DNA of 64,000 nt from Sinonovacula constricta (Eukaryota; Mollusca; Bivalvia; Cardiida; Solecurtidae). The stretch's first letter is position 1; each line of letters opens with the position of its first letter. The position numbers and the translations under genes are program-made. Where the stretch lies: assembly GCA_007844125.1 (NCBI GenBank), contig CM017573.1, forward strand, positions 1,178,001-1,242,000, in the 5' to 3' direction. Of this stretch, positions 10,914 through 22,256 are shown piece by piece. The notes beneath the pieces were generated by a model. The model saw only the letters and a program-made list of their open reading frames with translations, was not told the DNA's origin and made no database searches.

Positions 10914-11932
10914 CAGTCAAGCTTGTATTAAGCAGCCACCCAAGGGACAGTCTAAAATTGGCCGCTGAAGACAAGTTGGCTGCTTAACACAAAATATGAT
11001 ATTATTGATTGTTAACCTATTTATATAAGCATGTTTCTTTATAAAAAGTATTGCTTACATAGTAGGTCAACTACAAAGTACTGTTCGAATAGATATGTAA
11101 AACAACAACGTAAATGCTTTTGGAATGTCAACAAATGACTCAGAATATCAGAAGTGCCTCACTAAATAAAAGAAAATATTGCTCTAGTAAAAGTAGTTTG
11201 GTCACTTACAGTAAAAACATACAATTTTAAATGTTTCACATGAAATGTATACTGAGGGTACCAAAATCTTCGTCAAATTGAAGTGTCACAAATCTCCGAA
11301 AAGTGTACATATGTTCGGACAATTCAAGTTCCGGATGGTGCATGTTTTAAACTATTTTTAACTAAAACAGCACGTAGTGTGTCATTTGAAAAAAATAAAT
11401 TATATTTAATATCGTTTAAACAGGGTTTGTTTAAGCAATAACAAAAACTGCTACAACTGTATGAACATCTAGTCAAGTAAATTCGGTGCGTGGAGTTGTT
11501 CTATGCATAAATTAACTTTCTCATAAATCAACGCTTCTGCTACCTGTTTCACTACGATATATGCTGAATAGATATTGACTAAGACACTTTTTTGTGCTCC
11601 GATTACAAGCTGGATGATATCTACGAATCTATCTTGATTAGGAGATCGGGACAGATAGTGTGATAATATTGGCAAATGGTTGGGGAGCAGGCGGGTTAAC
11701 GTTCACACATTCATTATGTAATCACAACTGACGATTGACACATGATGACTGACCGTTAATTGGGAGTCACTTAAAGAAGGGTTTGTCCAATCAAGCTGAC
11801 CGCTGGCCGCAGAAGGCAAGTGACCGCTGATTAGACGACAATTAAAGAACAAATTGCTTGGGAGGACCTAAACTGACCGCTTAAGGCAAGGTGACCGCTC
11901 TTAACACGTGACCGCTAACACAAGTTTGACTG
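10914..11932. mobile_element. 1.0-kb MITE with pogo-like termini inside the minisatellite
   Basis: The ends are inverted repeats, CAGTCAAGCTTGTATTAAGC on the left and the complement of CAGTCAAACTTGTGTTAGC on the right, flanked by TA on both sides (10912-10913, 11933-11934). The sub-terminal DNA repeats TGACCGCT several times. No transposase frame is present. CAGTCAA ends and TA duplication fit pogo/Tigger elements, and a pogo transposase remnant lies 1.8 kb downstream. Confidence 0.8.
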
Positions 11933-13030
11933 TATGTGTATTGCAGGTGTTGCGTATTGACCGTGCGGTGTATGTGTATTGCAGGTTTAGTGTACTGCAG
12001 GAGTTGCGTATTGACTGTGTGGCCCGTATGATATATGTGTACTGCAGGAGTTGCGTATTGGCGTGCGGTGTATGTGTATTGCAGGTTTAGTGTACTGCAG
12101 GAGTTGCGTATTGGCGTGCGGTGTATGTGTATTGCAGGTTTAGTGTACTGCAGGAGTTGCGTATTGGCGTGCGGTGTATGTGTATTGCAGGTTAAGTGTA
12201 CTGCAGGAGTTGCGTATTGGCGTGCGGTGTATGTGTATTGCAGGTTAAGTGTACTGCAGGAGTTGCGTATTGGCGTGCGGTGTATGTGTATTGCAGGTTT
12301 AGTGTACTGCAGGAGTTGCGTATTGGCGTGCGGTGTATGTGTATTGCAGGTTTAGTGTACTGCAGGAGTTGCGTATTGGCGTGCGATGTATGTGTATTGC
12401 AGGTTAAGTGTAATGCAGGAGTTGCGTATTGGCGTGCGGTGTATGTGTATTGCAGGTTTAGTGTACTGCAGGAGTTGCGTATTGGCGTGCGGTGTATTTG
12501 TATTGCGGGTTTAGTGTACTGCAGGAGTTGCGTATTGGCGTGTGGTGTATGTGTATTGCAGGTTTAGTGCACTGCAGGAGTTGCGTATTGGCGTGTGGTG
12601 TATGTGTATTGCAGGTTAAGTGTACTGCAGGAGTTGCGTATTGGCGTGTGGTGTATGTGTATTGCAGGTTTAGTGCACTGCAGGAGTTGCGTATTGGCGT
12701 GCGGTGTATGTGTATTGCAGGTTTAGTGTACTGCAGGAGTTGCGTATTGGCTTGCGGTGTATGTGTATTGCAGGTTAAGTGTACTGCAGGAGTTGCGTAT
12801 TGGCTTGCGGTGTATGTGTATTGCAGGTTTAGTGTACTGCAGGAGTTGCGTATTGGCTTGCGGTGTATGTGTATTGCAGGCTAAGTGTACTGCAGGAGTT
12901 GCGTATTGGCTTGCGGTGTATGTGTATTGCAGGTTTAGTGTACTGCAGGAGTTGCGTATTGGCTTGCGGTGTATGTGTATTGCAGGTTTAGTGTACTGCA
13001 GGAGTTGCGTATTGGCGTGTGGCAGGTATT
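11933..13030 (+). repeat. Minisatellite 2, about 20 units of 53 bp
   Basis: Units contain CTGCAGGAGTTGCGTATTGG and GTGTATGTGTATTGCAGGTT. The first units after the MITE are transitional to the 47-bp family, sharing TATTGCAGGTGTTGCGTATT. Apparent protein frames (repeats of VYVYCR and RSCVLACG) are artefacts of the repeat. The array degrades into irregular units up to about 13090. Confidence 0.95.
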
Positions 13031-13090
13031 GCGTATCACAGGTGTTGCGTATTAGCCGTGTGGTGTGTGGCAGGGATTGCGTGTCGCAGT

Positions 13091-13769
13091 AAGCTTATCA
13101 TGTCAATGAGACATAGAGCCCGAGCAATTTAGAAATTGCTATGGCAGCCAAATTAGGACATCTTGTATTATCTAAGATTATATAGTTTAATAAATCGGGA
13201 TCGGCTTCCAGGTCGATGGAATTACATGGTTCAGCTATAGCCTCAATAGGAGGGAATAAAGCGAACTATTATGTCTGGTGGCCACATATCTCCATTTCTA
13301 TACATATAATAGAATTCAGCAATCTCATATTTGATCACTTTAGATATTTGATCTCAAATATACATTCAGAATCAGGTGACTCATTTATTTAGTATCACAT
13401 TCACTGGCATAATAATGGCTATGTGTTTTTATCAACTGGTCGTTTAGTTGTTCATTGAGTGAGCGAGTTAGTAAAAAAATGTGTTAAGGTAGTTGCTTAC
13501 TAATGTTCCATGTTGCTGTTGCCATTCCCAGTTCTTGCTGGATTCAGTTTAAACCCTGTTGAAAGTAAGTTAAGTTTATTTACCCATTGCAAAAAGATGT
13601 ACAAACAACAGTGCCTTGTAAAAAGGTTTTGTTGAGTTACACTTAAGTTCATGGCTAAAAAATAATATATATGACCAAGTCCTCTGAGCATTGAATTAGT
13701 ATGTGATGAAATAAAAATGTTCACTTTTCGAAAATAAAAAGTAAATGAATTTGTGGTTTTGTTCACAGA
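13091..13769. other. Unassigned AT-rich DNA
   Basis: No recognisable gene or repeat family between the minisatellite and the pogo remnant. The pogo element's left terminus was looked for here and not found. Confidence 0.5.
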
Positions 13770-13772
13770 AAG

Positions 13773-14965
13773 AATGCCGAGCACAAATGTCCCGACAAAA
13801 CAACGGGATAGAACAGGCAGAACTTGGAAGCGGCAGTTCAGGCCGCTAATGATGGAATGTCTGTTCGCAAGACGGCAATCAAATTCGGTATCCCCAAGTC
13901 CAAACTGGCGGATACAGCGAGTGAGCGCTACGAGGTCGACGTTACACGCGGACGACCAACAGTGGTACCACGAGGTGTTGGGGGCAAGATTGTCCAGTGC
14001 GTAAAGCTGGCAGCAGAGAAAGGAATTGGCATCTTGCGAAAGCAGCTTCTTTTTAAGAGCTAGCATTCTCAGTAAAAGAGTTAAGGTAAGTTTGCAACAC
14101 GGTTCATTCATATAAAAATAAATTCAACCTATGATTCCTAACATATGCCAATAAACTATAACATGGAAAAAATGTTCCATTTATAAAATATTAAAAATCT
14201 TGTCAAAGTAAATTTATATTATACGACTAGAACTGTATCCTATCAATATATCATGAACAATGGAATTATATAGAAAAGTTATGCACATGTCTTTTTATGA
14301 AATAGCGATATATAAACCGTAACGATAAGATAAGAATGATATAATTAAACCACAACTAATAATATACACTAATCAACATGTCATTGACAAAATGAAAACA
14401 AATATGGGTAATTCAACATTTAAAGTCCTTTGTCAATAAAATATAAATGTCACTAAACATTTTAGGTACACTCGCCCTACACAAACTTTAAGGCGGGAAA
14501 GAATTGGTAGGAAGGAATAAAAAACGTTATAACCTGACACTGCGTCAACCTGAGCGCCTTGGAACAAACCGAGCGCGGATGATGAACCCAACGGTCGTGG
14601 GAAAGTATTTTGACACGGTGGAGGATACACTCGAATCTCTTAATCTCAAAGAAAGCACGGAGTGCCTCTGGAACTGTGTCGAAGCAAGAACGAATTCTGA
14701 GCACGACCCTGTTATGGTCGTTACGGCTGTTGGTGCCACAAACCTCATAAGTAGAACAAGCAAACAATCTACAAACATCACCATCATTGCATGTGTGAAT
14801 GGGGCCGGTAAATCAATGCCTTCAATGTTTGTTGTAAATGGGAAAACGTCCAGGTCGCTAGACCAATTTAATATGCTAGTGGTACCTAAAGGCGCACGTT
14901 GGGCGGTACAGGAAAAGGGCTGGATGACGGACGAGTCAGGAGAGCAATGGTCCCAAGCGTCAACT
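13773..14965 (+). pseudogene. Pogo/Tigger-like transposase, decayed
   Basis: Two coding blocks remain. The first (13773-14063, with one frameshift near 13830) is the Psq-type HTH: MEAAVQAANDGMSVRKTA, FGIPKSKLAD, RGRPTVVPRGV and CVKLAAEKGIG. After about 400 bp of non-coding DNA the second block (14470-14965) holds the DDE core: RARMMNPTVVGKYFDT, CLWNCVEARTNSEHDPV, STNITIIACVNGAGKSMPSM and QEKGWMTDESGEQW. In pogo-type enzymes the CLWNC stretch normally supplies the first catalytic Asp, and here the residue is Val. The rest of the DDE domain is cut off by a (TA)n tract. The CENP-B-type HTH between the blocks is missing. Confidence 0.85.
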
Positions 14966-14968
14966 GCT

Positions 14969-15456
<488 letters not shown>

Positions 15457-15533
<77 letters not shown>

Positions 15534-15590
15534 AAGATAGATAGAGAGAGAGAGAGAGAGAGGGAGAGAGGAGAGAGAGAGAGATAGCGA
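15457..15590. repeat. (TA)n then (GA)n microsatellites
   Basis: TA repeats up to about 15532, then a slightly interrupted GA run 15540-15590 leading directly into the mariner B terminus. Confidence 0.95.
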
Positions 15591-15945
15591 GAGGGATGAT
15601 CAATAAATCCGCGGAAATGTGTTCCCATTTAGTTATTTATGAAAGTACATTTATGAAATTTCTCCATGAACCCAATCCATATGTTGTTTATTAATACGTA
15701 AAATTATAGATCAGAGACCCTATTTATGTTTGAGGAATGGTTTCCTTAGTAACGCCATTGACGTCATCTCGACCCAAAATTCCATATTTTCCTATCAACA
15801 AAGGTACGAATCACGGCGTCTCATTCATCCCGTAGCTAACGCATGTCAACCAAATTATCAGTGAAGATTCCGTCAATATTAGGCATGACGTTCATGACGT
15901 CACAATTATTTATGACGTCATGAAGGTAAACAAAAGCGGTATTCT

Positions 15946-16362
15946 TTGATGACAGGTGTTAAAATGAGTGTCGAACAGCGATCAGCTATCAAATTTTGCG
16001 TGTTAAATGGAATTTCGCGAGGAAAAACTATTGAAATGCTACAACAGGCTTATGGAGACTCATCAGTGAAAAAGAAGGCGGTTTATAAAGGGTATAACAG
16101 GTTCAAGGAGGGTCGACAAGGCACTGGTGGTGACGAGCGCAGCGGCCGCCCGGTGACGAAGACGTCATCGTACGTCGCTGACGTTAAGGATCTGCTGGAC
16201 AAAGATAGGCGCCTTACGATTTGCGAGATAACTGAAAGAGTTGACTGTAGTTACGAAACAGTGTTCAACATTATCCATGACAAACTTAACATGCGACGAG
16301 TCTGTGCACGCTGGATTCCAAAACAACTGACTGGTGAGCAGAAGCGGCTAAGAACTGAATAG
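15946..16362 (+). pseudogene. Mariner B transposase, N-terminal half
   Basis: A 138-codon frame with the mariner HTH domains: MSVEQRSAIKFCVLNGISRG, KKAVYKGYNRFKEGRQ, DERSGRPVTKT, DKDRRLTICEITERV and VCARWIPKQLTGEQKRL. The frame ends where the 3' end of a PLE-B copy (TAGGCAAATAAG) begins, and the enzyme continues after that insertion at 22792. HTH domains bind the element ends. The catalytic half is separated, so this piece alone is non-functional. Confidence 0.85.
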
Positions 16363-16850
16363 GCAAATAAGAAAAGGTCCTATCAAAATGTTCACAGATA
16401 TTTAAATTTTATCTACCAGTAGACAAAGGCAAACAAGGTAAATGCAAATGTGACAAAACACAGAGACGAGACATAACACACATAAAGAAAAAACATCAGT
16501 TACCGCCTTGGAACGGTCAATCGGCAAAAGGGCCAACTGGGGTGCTTAAACCTGGTTTGTGGAGCGCTCCAACCTCGCACTTCCTGAAGGTTTTTCTAGC
16601 AAACATACAGTGTAAATAACAACATACCGTCAAAGTGAAACAACTAACAGTAAGCACCTGCATCGGGAGTTAAAAAGATACAATGAACTTATATACATAC
16701 ATAATAACAGTAAGAAAATAAACACATGTGTACAGTATGTACAGTAGATAAAAGCCTCGGCAACGTTAAAACAAAAACCCCAAACGAGAGATCAGTTTGA
16801 AATAAAACAGCCCAAGCGCTGACATATTATAAGATATTTATAGGAACAAA
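16363..16850 (-). mobile_element. PLE-B insertion 1, 3' part
   Basis: Starts at the family's 3' end within mariner B and contains the GGAGCGCTCC module (about 16562) and one CAGCCCAAGCGCTGACATA unit. It is interrupted at 16851 by a MITE and resumes at 22257. Confidence 0.85.
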
Positions 16851-17035
16851 AAAGGATTCAGACTACAGTTATTTGCCCTTGGTTGACCACAACAAGGAAG
16901 TGTTTACATGGTAAATAGTGCATGTGTTGAAAGTCTGATATAAATAAGTTGATGAATGTAAGAGATGGCAACATGAACATTTTTCAACAGAGTGGACCTT
17001 AATAAGCTGGTAAATGAAAGCATTGATGAAGACTT

Positions 17036-17154
17036 TGCAATGTATTGATATTAATTGTTACTCTTCAACACTTTTGATGCTTTGATTATGTTGCTACTCT
17101 CTAATGTGAAGATACGAATATAAAAGACATGGCGTTTGTTCATCATTTATTACA
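17036..17154 (+). repeat. 5' LTR of Gypsy element
   Basis: 119 bp, starts TGCAATGTATTG and ends TTTATTACA, with TG/CA termini. It contains GAATATAAAAGACATGG, a TATA-like promoter candidate. Confidence 0.95.
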
Positions 17155-17247
17155 TGGTGTCAGAAGATCGGCGTGCATCGGCATTTATTTATCGTGTCAT
17201 TTGAAAATATCGGCGCAAAGTGAAAGATTAAACATTCTTGTTCGCTA

Positions 17248-20200
17248 TTGCTGAGCGATACAATGGCAAATAAAGGAATTAGGCCTTTACCTGAATTCAA
17301 TCCAACGGACTCGAGTGCCCCGGAATGGGAACTGTATAAGCGTGATTTTCAGATTCATCTTGATGCGTTAGGACTTGATGACAAGCCTGGGAGAAGGAAA
17401 GTCGGTGTGTTGCTAGCCAACATGGGCCGAGAATGCGTCAAAATTTACGATTCTTTTGAGTGGGCGCCGGCAGTTGAGGCCGATGAAGAGAACGGGATCG
17501 TCGGCAGGCAAGCCGAAGATAAGCACGATTTGGAAACGGTTTTCGCGAAGTTTGACCGACACTTTGGTGTTCATAACTACAGAAACATCAAAAGACAAGA
17601 ATTTTTGAACACGAAAAGGGGAAACTTGTCTATTATGGATTATATATCCGAGTTGAAAAGAAAGGCTGAACATTGTCAGTACGGAGAACAAAAGGAAGGA
17701 TTGATTTGTGACATGATCATAAACGGTGTCAATGACAAAAAGTGCTCTGAGAAACTGATGGAAATTCCGGCAGATCAGTTAAGTATTGACAAAGTAGTAC
17801 AAGTTTGCAGACAAGTAGAGCTTACAACAGCTCACTTAAAAACACTGGAAGAAAGTCCAAATGTCAACCCAGCAAAGACTTTTAAGCCACACCAGGGAGG
17901 AAGATCAGGTCAGTTTTACTGCCCTAAATGTTGCAAACGTCATGCATATAGAAATTGTCCAGCTTATAACAAAACTTGTGACGTATGTGGCTCATTAGGA
18001 CATTTTAAGGTGTCAAAACTGTGCAAGGGCAACCCCTTCGCACCACGTCGAAGGATGGGACTTGTCAGTGCACGAGGACAGCCATTTCGGAACCGTGGTA
18101 GGGGGAGATACAGACAGGTACACTACACAACAGAAGCAGAGAATGAAGGTTTAAGTGACATGTTTGAACAGTCTGCCTCTATTAAAAATGTGTTTGTGGT
18201 AACAAACAACGAAAGTGAACATCAGGACTGGACCGCCACGTTTAAAGTTGGTTCAGCAGAACTGAACGTTGAAATAGATAGCGGTGCAATGTGCAACGTA
18301 ATGTCCAAAGTAACTGCTGAAAAGTTCAAAAATGTTGCACACATTTCCAACAGTGAGGCAATCATAAACGGGGTGTGCGGAAAAAAATTAAAGGCACTTG
18401 GAAAAATAATCTTGCCGTGTGAGTACAAGGGATTGAAAAGAAACGTGGAGTTTCAAGTGATGGACACCCCCAGAAATGTTAATCTGCTGGGAAGAGATGA
18501 CTCTGTAAACTTTGGTCTGATAATAAGGGTGAATTCTATCATATTGGAGACTGAAAAGATCATTGAAGATTATAGCGACGTGCTTGGGGAAGAAATAGGC
18601 TGTTTGCCAGGAGAATACAAGATTAAAGTTGACAAAAATGTATTACCAGTCGTACACCCTCCGCGTCCGGTACCAGCTGCTATTAGGGAACAACTAAAAA
18701 AAGATCTAGATCATCTCGAGAGATGCGAGATAATAATCAAAGAGACAGAACCTACAGAATGGGTAAATAGTTTGGTTTGCGTAAGGAAAAAGAACGGGAA
18801 AATTCGAATTTGCATCGATCCAACAGATCTTAACACAGCCATTCTACGGGAACATTACCCAATGAAGAGCTTTGAAGATGTAGCTACACGGTTAAATGGC
18901 AGCAAATATTTCTCAACTTTAGATGCAAATATGGGGTATTATCAAATAAAGCTGACAGAGGAAAGCTCCAAATTAACAACATTTAACACACCCTTTGGGA
19001 GATACCGTTATCTACGCATGCCAATGGGAGTAAAATGCTCAAGTGAAGTCTTCCAGAGATCAATGGAAATGCATTTTGGCTGCATGGAAGGAGCTGAAAT
19101 TATAGTCGACGACATCCTTGTACATGGTCGTACCCTGGAAGAACACAATGCTCGTCTCAGAGAAGTGCTAGAGAAAGCACGATCTGTAAAGCTTAAGCTG
19201 AACAAGAAAAAATGTGTCTTTGCAAAGCCAGAAGTAGATTATGTAGGACATAAGTTGACTGGTGAAGGCATTAAGCCGACTGATCAGAGAATGGAGGCAA
19301 TAGCGAACAAGAGAGATCCTGAAAATTTCTCTGAACTAGACGCTGTGCTTGGGATGCTGTCGTACGTGTCAAAGTTCATACCATGCCTTAGTGAACTGAA
19401 TGCTCCGCTTCGAGATCTGAAAAAGGAAGAAAAATGGGTTTGGAATGACACAGCAAAACAGGCATTTGAGAAAATCAAAGCAACTTTGGTGTCAACCAAG
19501 GTACTCAGATATTATGACCTGAACAAACCAATCACTCTTACTGTTGACGCTTCGCTGAGAGGATTAGGTGCTGCGATCATACAGGAAAACGGAGTTGTGG
19601 CATATGCGTCAAGAGCTCTTTCGCCTACTGAACAAAAGTATGCACAGATAGAAAAGGAAATGCTAGCTGTAGTTTTTGGCTGCGAGAAATTCCATAAGTT
19701 GTTGTATGGAAGGCCAAACTTTAGAGTTGAGTCAGATCACAAGCCTCTTGAGGCAATTCTGAAAAAAGCCATCCACAAAGCCCCATTAAGAATCCAGAGA
19801 ATGATGTTGAAACTTCAACCGTATGAATTCACACTTACACACAAAAGTGGCAAAGAGATAGGACTAGCTGACTGTCTTAGTAGATTGCCTTTGGAGGAAA
19901 TTGGCACAAGGGCAATAGATGATGAATTAATGGTGCTGAATGTGGACACACTAGCATGTACAAATCATGAGAAAATAGCAGCAGTCACACAAGGGGATGA
20001 ACAGTTCCAAGTGTTGGCCAAAGTAATCAGTCGTGGGTGGCCAGAGACCAAAAGTGAGTTACCTTCTGAAGCAGTTCCATTTTGGGATTACAGAGATGAA
20101 ATGGCAGTTTACAATGGTGTACTATACAGGGGCGAACGAGTTTGTATCCCGGCTGAAATGCGTGCGGAGACGCTCAAAGCAATTCACAATTCTCACCTTG

Positions 20201-21012
20201 GAATTGTGAACTGTAAGAAACGGGCTAGAGAGTTGGTGTTCTGGCCTGGGATGAACAAGCAGATTGAGGATATGGTTAAGAAATGCAGTGCATGCTTAAC
20301 ATACAGAAACAAACAGCCAAAAGAACCCATGATTATCACACCAGTACCTTCACTGCCATGGAGCAAAGTTGCAACCGATTTATTTGAAATAGATGGCAAC
20401 AATTATCTTGTGATGGTAGACTACTATTCAAATTTCATAGAGGTGGCTCCATTACAACGGGATAGCAGAACCAGTGCAGTGATTAAACACATGAAGGCAA
20501 ATATTTCCAGATATGGAATCATGGACACTTTAATCAGTGACAATGGACCACAGTTCACCAGTTCGGAGTTCAGAAACTTTACCGAGAAATATGGCATCCG
20601 ACACATCACGTCTTCCCCATTGCATCAACAGTCAAATGGCCTCGCAGAGAAAGCTGTCCAAACAGTGAAAAATTTGATCAAGCGGTGTTCTGAAACAGGA
20701 GACGATATTTACCTTTCGCTTTTGGAACTGCGAAACACCCCAAGAGATAGTGAAATTGGTTCCCGGATGCAACGTCTAATGGGTCGCAGGGCAAAAACTC
20801 TGATTCCCATTTCTCAAAAACTTAGAAAACCAGAAGTCAGTCATACAAATGTTGCTTCAAAACTTCTCGGTTACAGAGAAAAACAGAAATTCTACCATGA
20901 TCAACATGTGAAGGTCAAGGACGATCTTCAACCAGGTGATGCAGTCAGAATTAACACTCCATCAGGTTGGAAACCTGCTGAATACATTAAAAGGGCAGAC
21001 ACTCATTGTTAA
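17248..21012 (+). CDS. Gypsy Gag-Pol polyprotein, C-terminus frameshifted
   Basis: A 1254-codon frame. Gag-like region 1-220. Two zinc knuckles at about 225-261 (CPKCCKRHAYRNC, CDVCGSLGHFKVSKLC). Aspartic protease with DSG at 344. Reverse transcriptase about 470-720 with catalytic VDD (D621, D622; the usual Tyr is Ile). RNase H with D767 in TVDAS. Integrase zinc region near 980-1020 (HNSHLG ... CSACLTYR) and a catalytic triad D1044, D1098, E1134, giving DD35E. A GPY/F-type basic tail would follow, but the frame hits TAA at 21010-21012. The expected C-terminus continues in another frame to about 21316 (ends RYGRVIRSPKRFKDF), so an indel near 20985-21010 removes about 100 residues. The protein would package RNA, copy it and integrate the cDNA. 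The broken tail may impair integration. Confidence 0.93.
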   Translation: MLSDTMANKGIRPLPEFNPTDSSAPEWELYKRDFQIHLDALGLDDKPGRRKVGVLLANMGRECVKIYDSFEWAPAVEADEENGIVGRQAEDKHDLETVFAKFDRHFGVHNYRNIKRQEFLNTKRGNLSIMDYISELKRKAEHCQYGEQKEGLICDMIINGVNDKKCSEKLMEIPADQLSIDKVVQVCRQVELTTAHLKTLEESPNVNPAKTFKPHQGGRSGQFYCPKCCKRHAYRNCPAYNKTCDVCGSLGHFKVSKLCKGNPFAPRRRMGLVSARGQPFRNRGRGRYRQVHYTTEAENEGLSDMFEQSASIKNVFVVTNNESEHQDWTATFKVGSAELNVEIDSGAMCNVMSKVTAEKFKNVAHISNSEAIINGVCGKKLKALGKIILPCEYKGLKRNVEFQVMDTPRNVNLLGRDDSVNFGLIIRVNSIILETEKIIEDYSDVLGEEIGCLPGEYKIKVDKNVLPVVHPPRPVPAAIREQLKKDLDHLERCEIIIKETEPTEWVNSLVCVRKKNGKIRICIDPTDLNTAILREHYPMKSFEDVATRLNGSKYFSTLDANMGYYQIKLTEESSKLTTFNTPFGRYRYLRMPMGVKCSSEVFQRSMEMHFGCMEGAEIIVDDILVHGRTLEEHNARLREVLEKARSVKLKLNKKKCVFAKPEVDYVGHKLTGEGIKPTDQRMEAIANKRDPENFSELDAVLGMLSYVSKFIPCLSELNAPLRDLKKEEKWVWNDTAKQAFEKIKATLVSTKVLRYYDLNKPITLTVDASLRGLGAAIIQENGVVAYASRALSPTEQKYAQIEKEMLAVVFGCEKFHKLLYGRPNFRVESDHKPLEAILKKAIHKAPLRIQRMMLKLQPYEFTLTHKSGKEIGLADCLSRLPLEEIGTRAIDDELMVLNVDTLACTNHEKIAAVTQGDEQFQVLAKVISRGWPETKSELPSEAVPFWDYRDEMAVYNGVLYRGERVCIPAEMRAETLKAIHNSHLGIVNCKKRARELVFWPGMNKQIEDMVKKCSACLTYRNKQPKEPMIITPVPSLPWSKVATDLFEIDGNNYLVMVDYYSNFIEVAPLQRDSRTSAVIKHMKANISRYGIMDTLISDNGPQFTSSEFRNFTEKYGIRHITSSPLHQQSNGLAEKAVQTVKNLIKRCSETGDDIYLSLLELRNTPRDSEIGSRMQRLMGRRAKTLIPISQKLRKPEVSHTNVASKLLGYREKQKFYHDQHVKVKDDLQPGDAVRINTPSGWKPAEYIKRADTHC

Positions 21013-21316
21013 AGCAGGTGTATCAGGTCGCGAGTACAGGAGAAATTCAGACATGTTGCTGAAAACACAAGAAACGCCACACATGATCAGCCCAAAACAT
21101 GACATAGAAATACCTTTCGAGCCAGAGCAAAATGAGACCTATCCGCCTGAGAAACTGCAAAACAACGATTGCGCTGAAAAGTCAACCCCAGACAAGAGTA
21201 CAACGTGCCAACCAAGTCCATTAAAAACGGGTCAAATACAAGAAGATACAGTAAAGAAGAAAACGCGCTATGGTCGAGTGATTCGAAGTCCAAAACGCTT
21301 CAAAGACTTTGTATAG
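21013..21316 (+). pseudogene. Detached C-terminal tail of Gypsy Pol
   Basis: The overlapping frame beginning at 20936 carries GVSGREYRRNSDMLLKTQE and ends GRVIRSPKRFKDFV, the usual end of Gypsy integrases. It is out of frame with the main ORF. Confidence 0.7.
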
Positions 21317-21861
21317 ACATTGCACATCAAAATATTTGAAATAGCATATGCACTTGTGTTAAGGGGCATAATAATCCCCATGTGCATATTATGGCCAGAA
21401 GGTCATGTTTCAAGACGATTCTGTCATTATTCATTGATTTCATTTCTATAATAATAAAACAGGGATCAAGAAAATATCTGACATTTAACTTCATGCTTAC
21501 TGATTAGATTTACAGTTAGTGAATTGTCATGTTTACATACATATGCCATCATACCTTTCATTTTAGTTTGAGTTAGATGAGTGTTTTGTGTGTTTTAGGA
21601 CTCTTACTGTCTCCAAGAAATGTTTTTTTTTTTTATCTAGTCATGTTGTATTTTCTAGTCGTTTTATGCATTGTAATATTCCCGACAATTTTACTAAAGG
21701 ATACTGTTCTTAAAACAAGGTTTTATCATGGACCTTTGTTGTTAAATTTAAATGTTAACTTTAAAAAAAAAACATCAATAATCAAAGTCTCTTTTTATGA
21801 AACTGCATCTGCTGTTCTATGAATCTCTTTGGTATTTTTTTTTTTGTTAAAGAAAAGGGGA
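21317..21861 (+). other. Gypsy 3' UTR
   Basis: Non-coding stretch between pol and the 3' LTR, ending in the polypurine tract AAAGAAAAGGGGA. No env-like frame was seen. Confidence 0.8.
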
Positions 21862-21980
21862 TGCAATGTATTGATATTAATTGTTACTCTTCAACACTTT
21901 TGATGCTTTGATTATGTTGCTACTCTCTAATGTGAAGATACGAATATAAAAGACATGGCGTTTGTTCATTATTTATTACA
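21862..21980 (+). repeat. 3' LTR of Gypsy element
   Basis: 119 bp, identical to the 5' LTR except one C/T change near its end. Confidence 0.95.
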
Positions 21981-22256
21981 GACTTTATGTCAATTTGTCT
22001 ATTTTCAGTGATTGTGTACATGGCCAAATTCACGTGGTTCCGGCGGATTACAGCCGAATTATGCATGGTTGTACAATGTACTTTGACTGGAAATTATGGG
22101 ACCGGAAGCAGCTTGACCCCCATCTTGCTGCAGCTAGAATTTCTTCTCTTGGATGATACTAATGACAGCAAGTGACTCTAATTTGATTGGAGAGTTACCA
22201 ACATGACCAGTGTCCACAATGTCTATATAGAACATATAGTAAAAATAACTGTGGTC

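Larger units (their letters stand above)
17036..21980 (+). mobile_element. Gypsy-type LTR retrotransposon, 4945 bp
   Basis: Complete by structure: two 119-bp LTRs, a primer-binding-site-like TGGTGTCAGAAG right after the 5' LTR, a purine tract AAAGAAAAGGGGA before the 3' LTR, and a 5-bp duplication GACTT (17031-17035 and 21981-21985). The LTRs differ at one position in 119, so the insertion is recent. There is one gag-pol frame and no env. Confidence 0.95.
16851..22256. mobile_element. Small MITE interrupted by the Gypsy element
   Basis: Once the Gypsy element is set aside, about 455 bp remain (16851-17035 and 21986-22256). Its ends are inverted: CAGACTACAGTTATTTGCCC on the left and the complement of CAGACCACAGTTATTTTTAC on the right. 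The target duplication is unclear. No transposase is encoded. The small frame across 21962-22156 is unrecognised. Confidence 0.6.

Noticed and set aside
12035..13092. Cys-rich repeat frames in minisatellite 2
   Set aside because: Generated by the 53-bp unit in several frames, with no start context or domain.
16363..16850. LTR or independent MITE explanation for the TAGGTAAATAAG repeats
   Set aside because: The same sequence is the 3' UTR of a coding Penelope-like copy at 23456-26203, and all other copies are truncated towards its 5' side.
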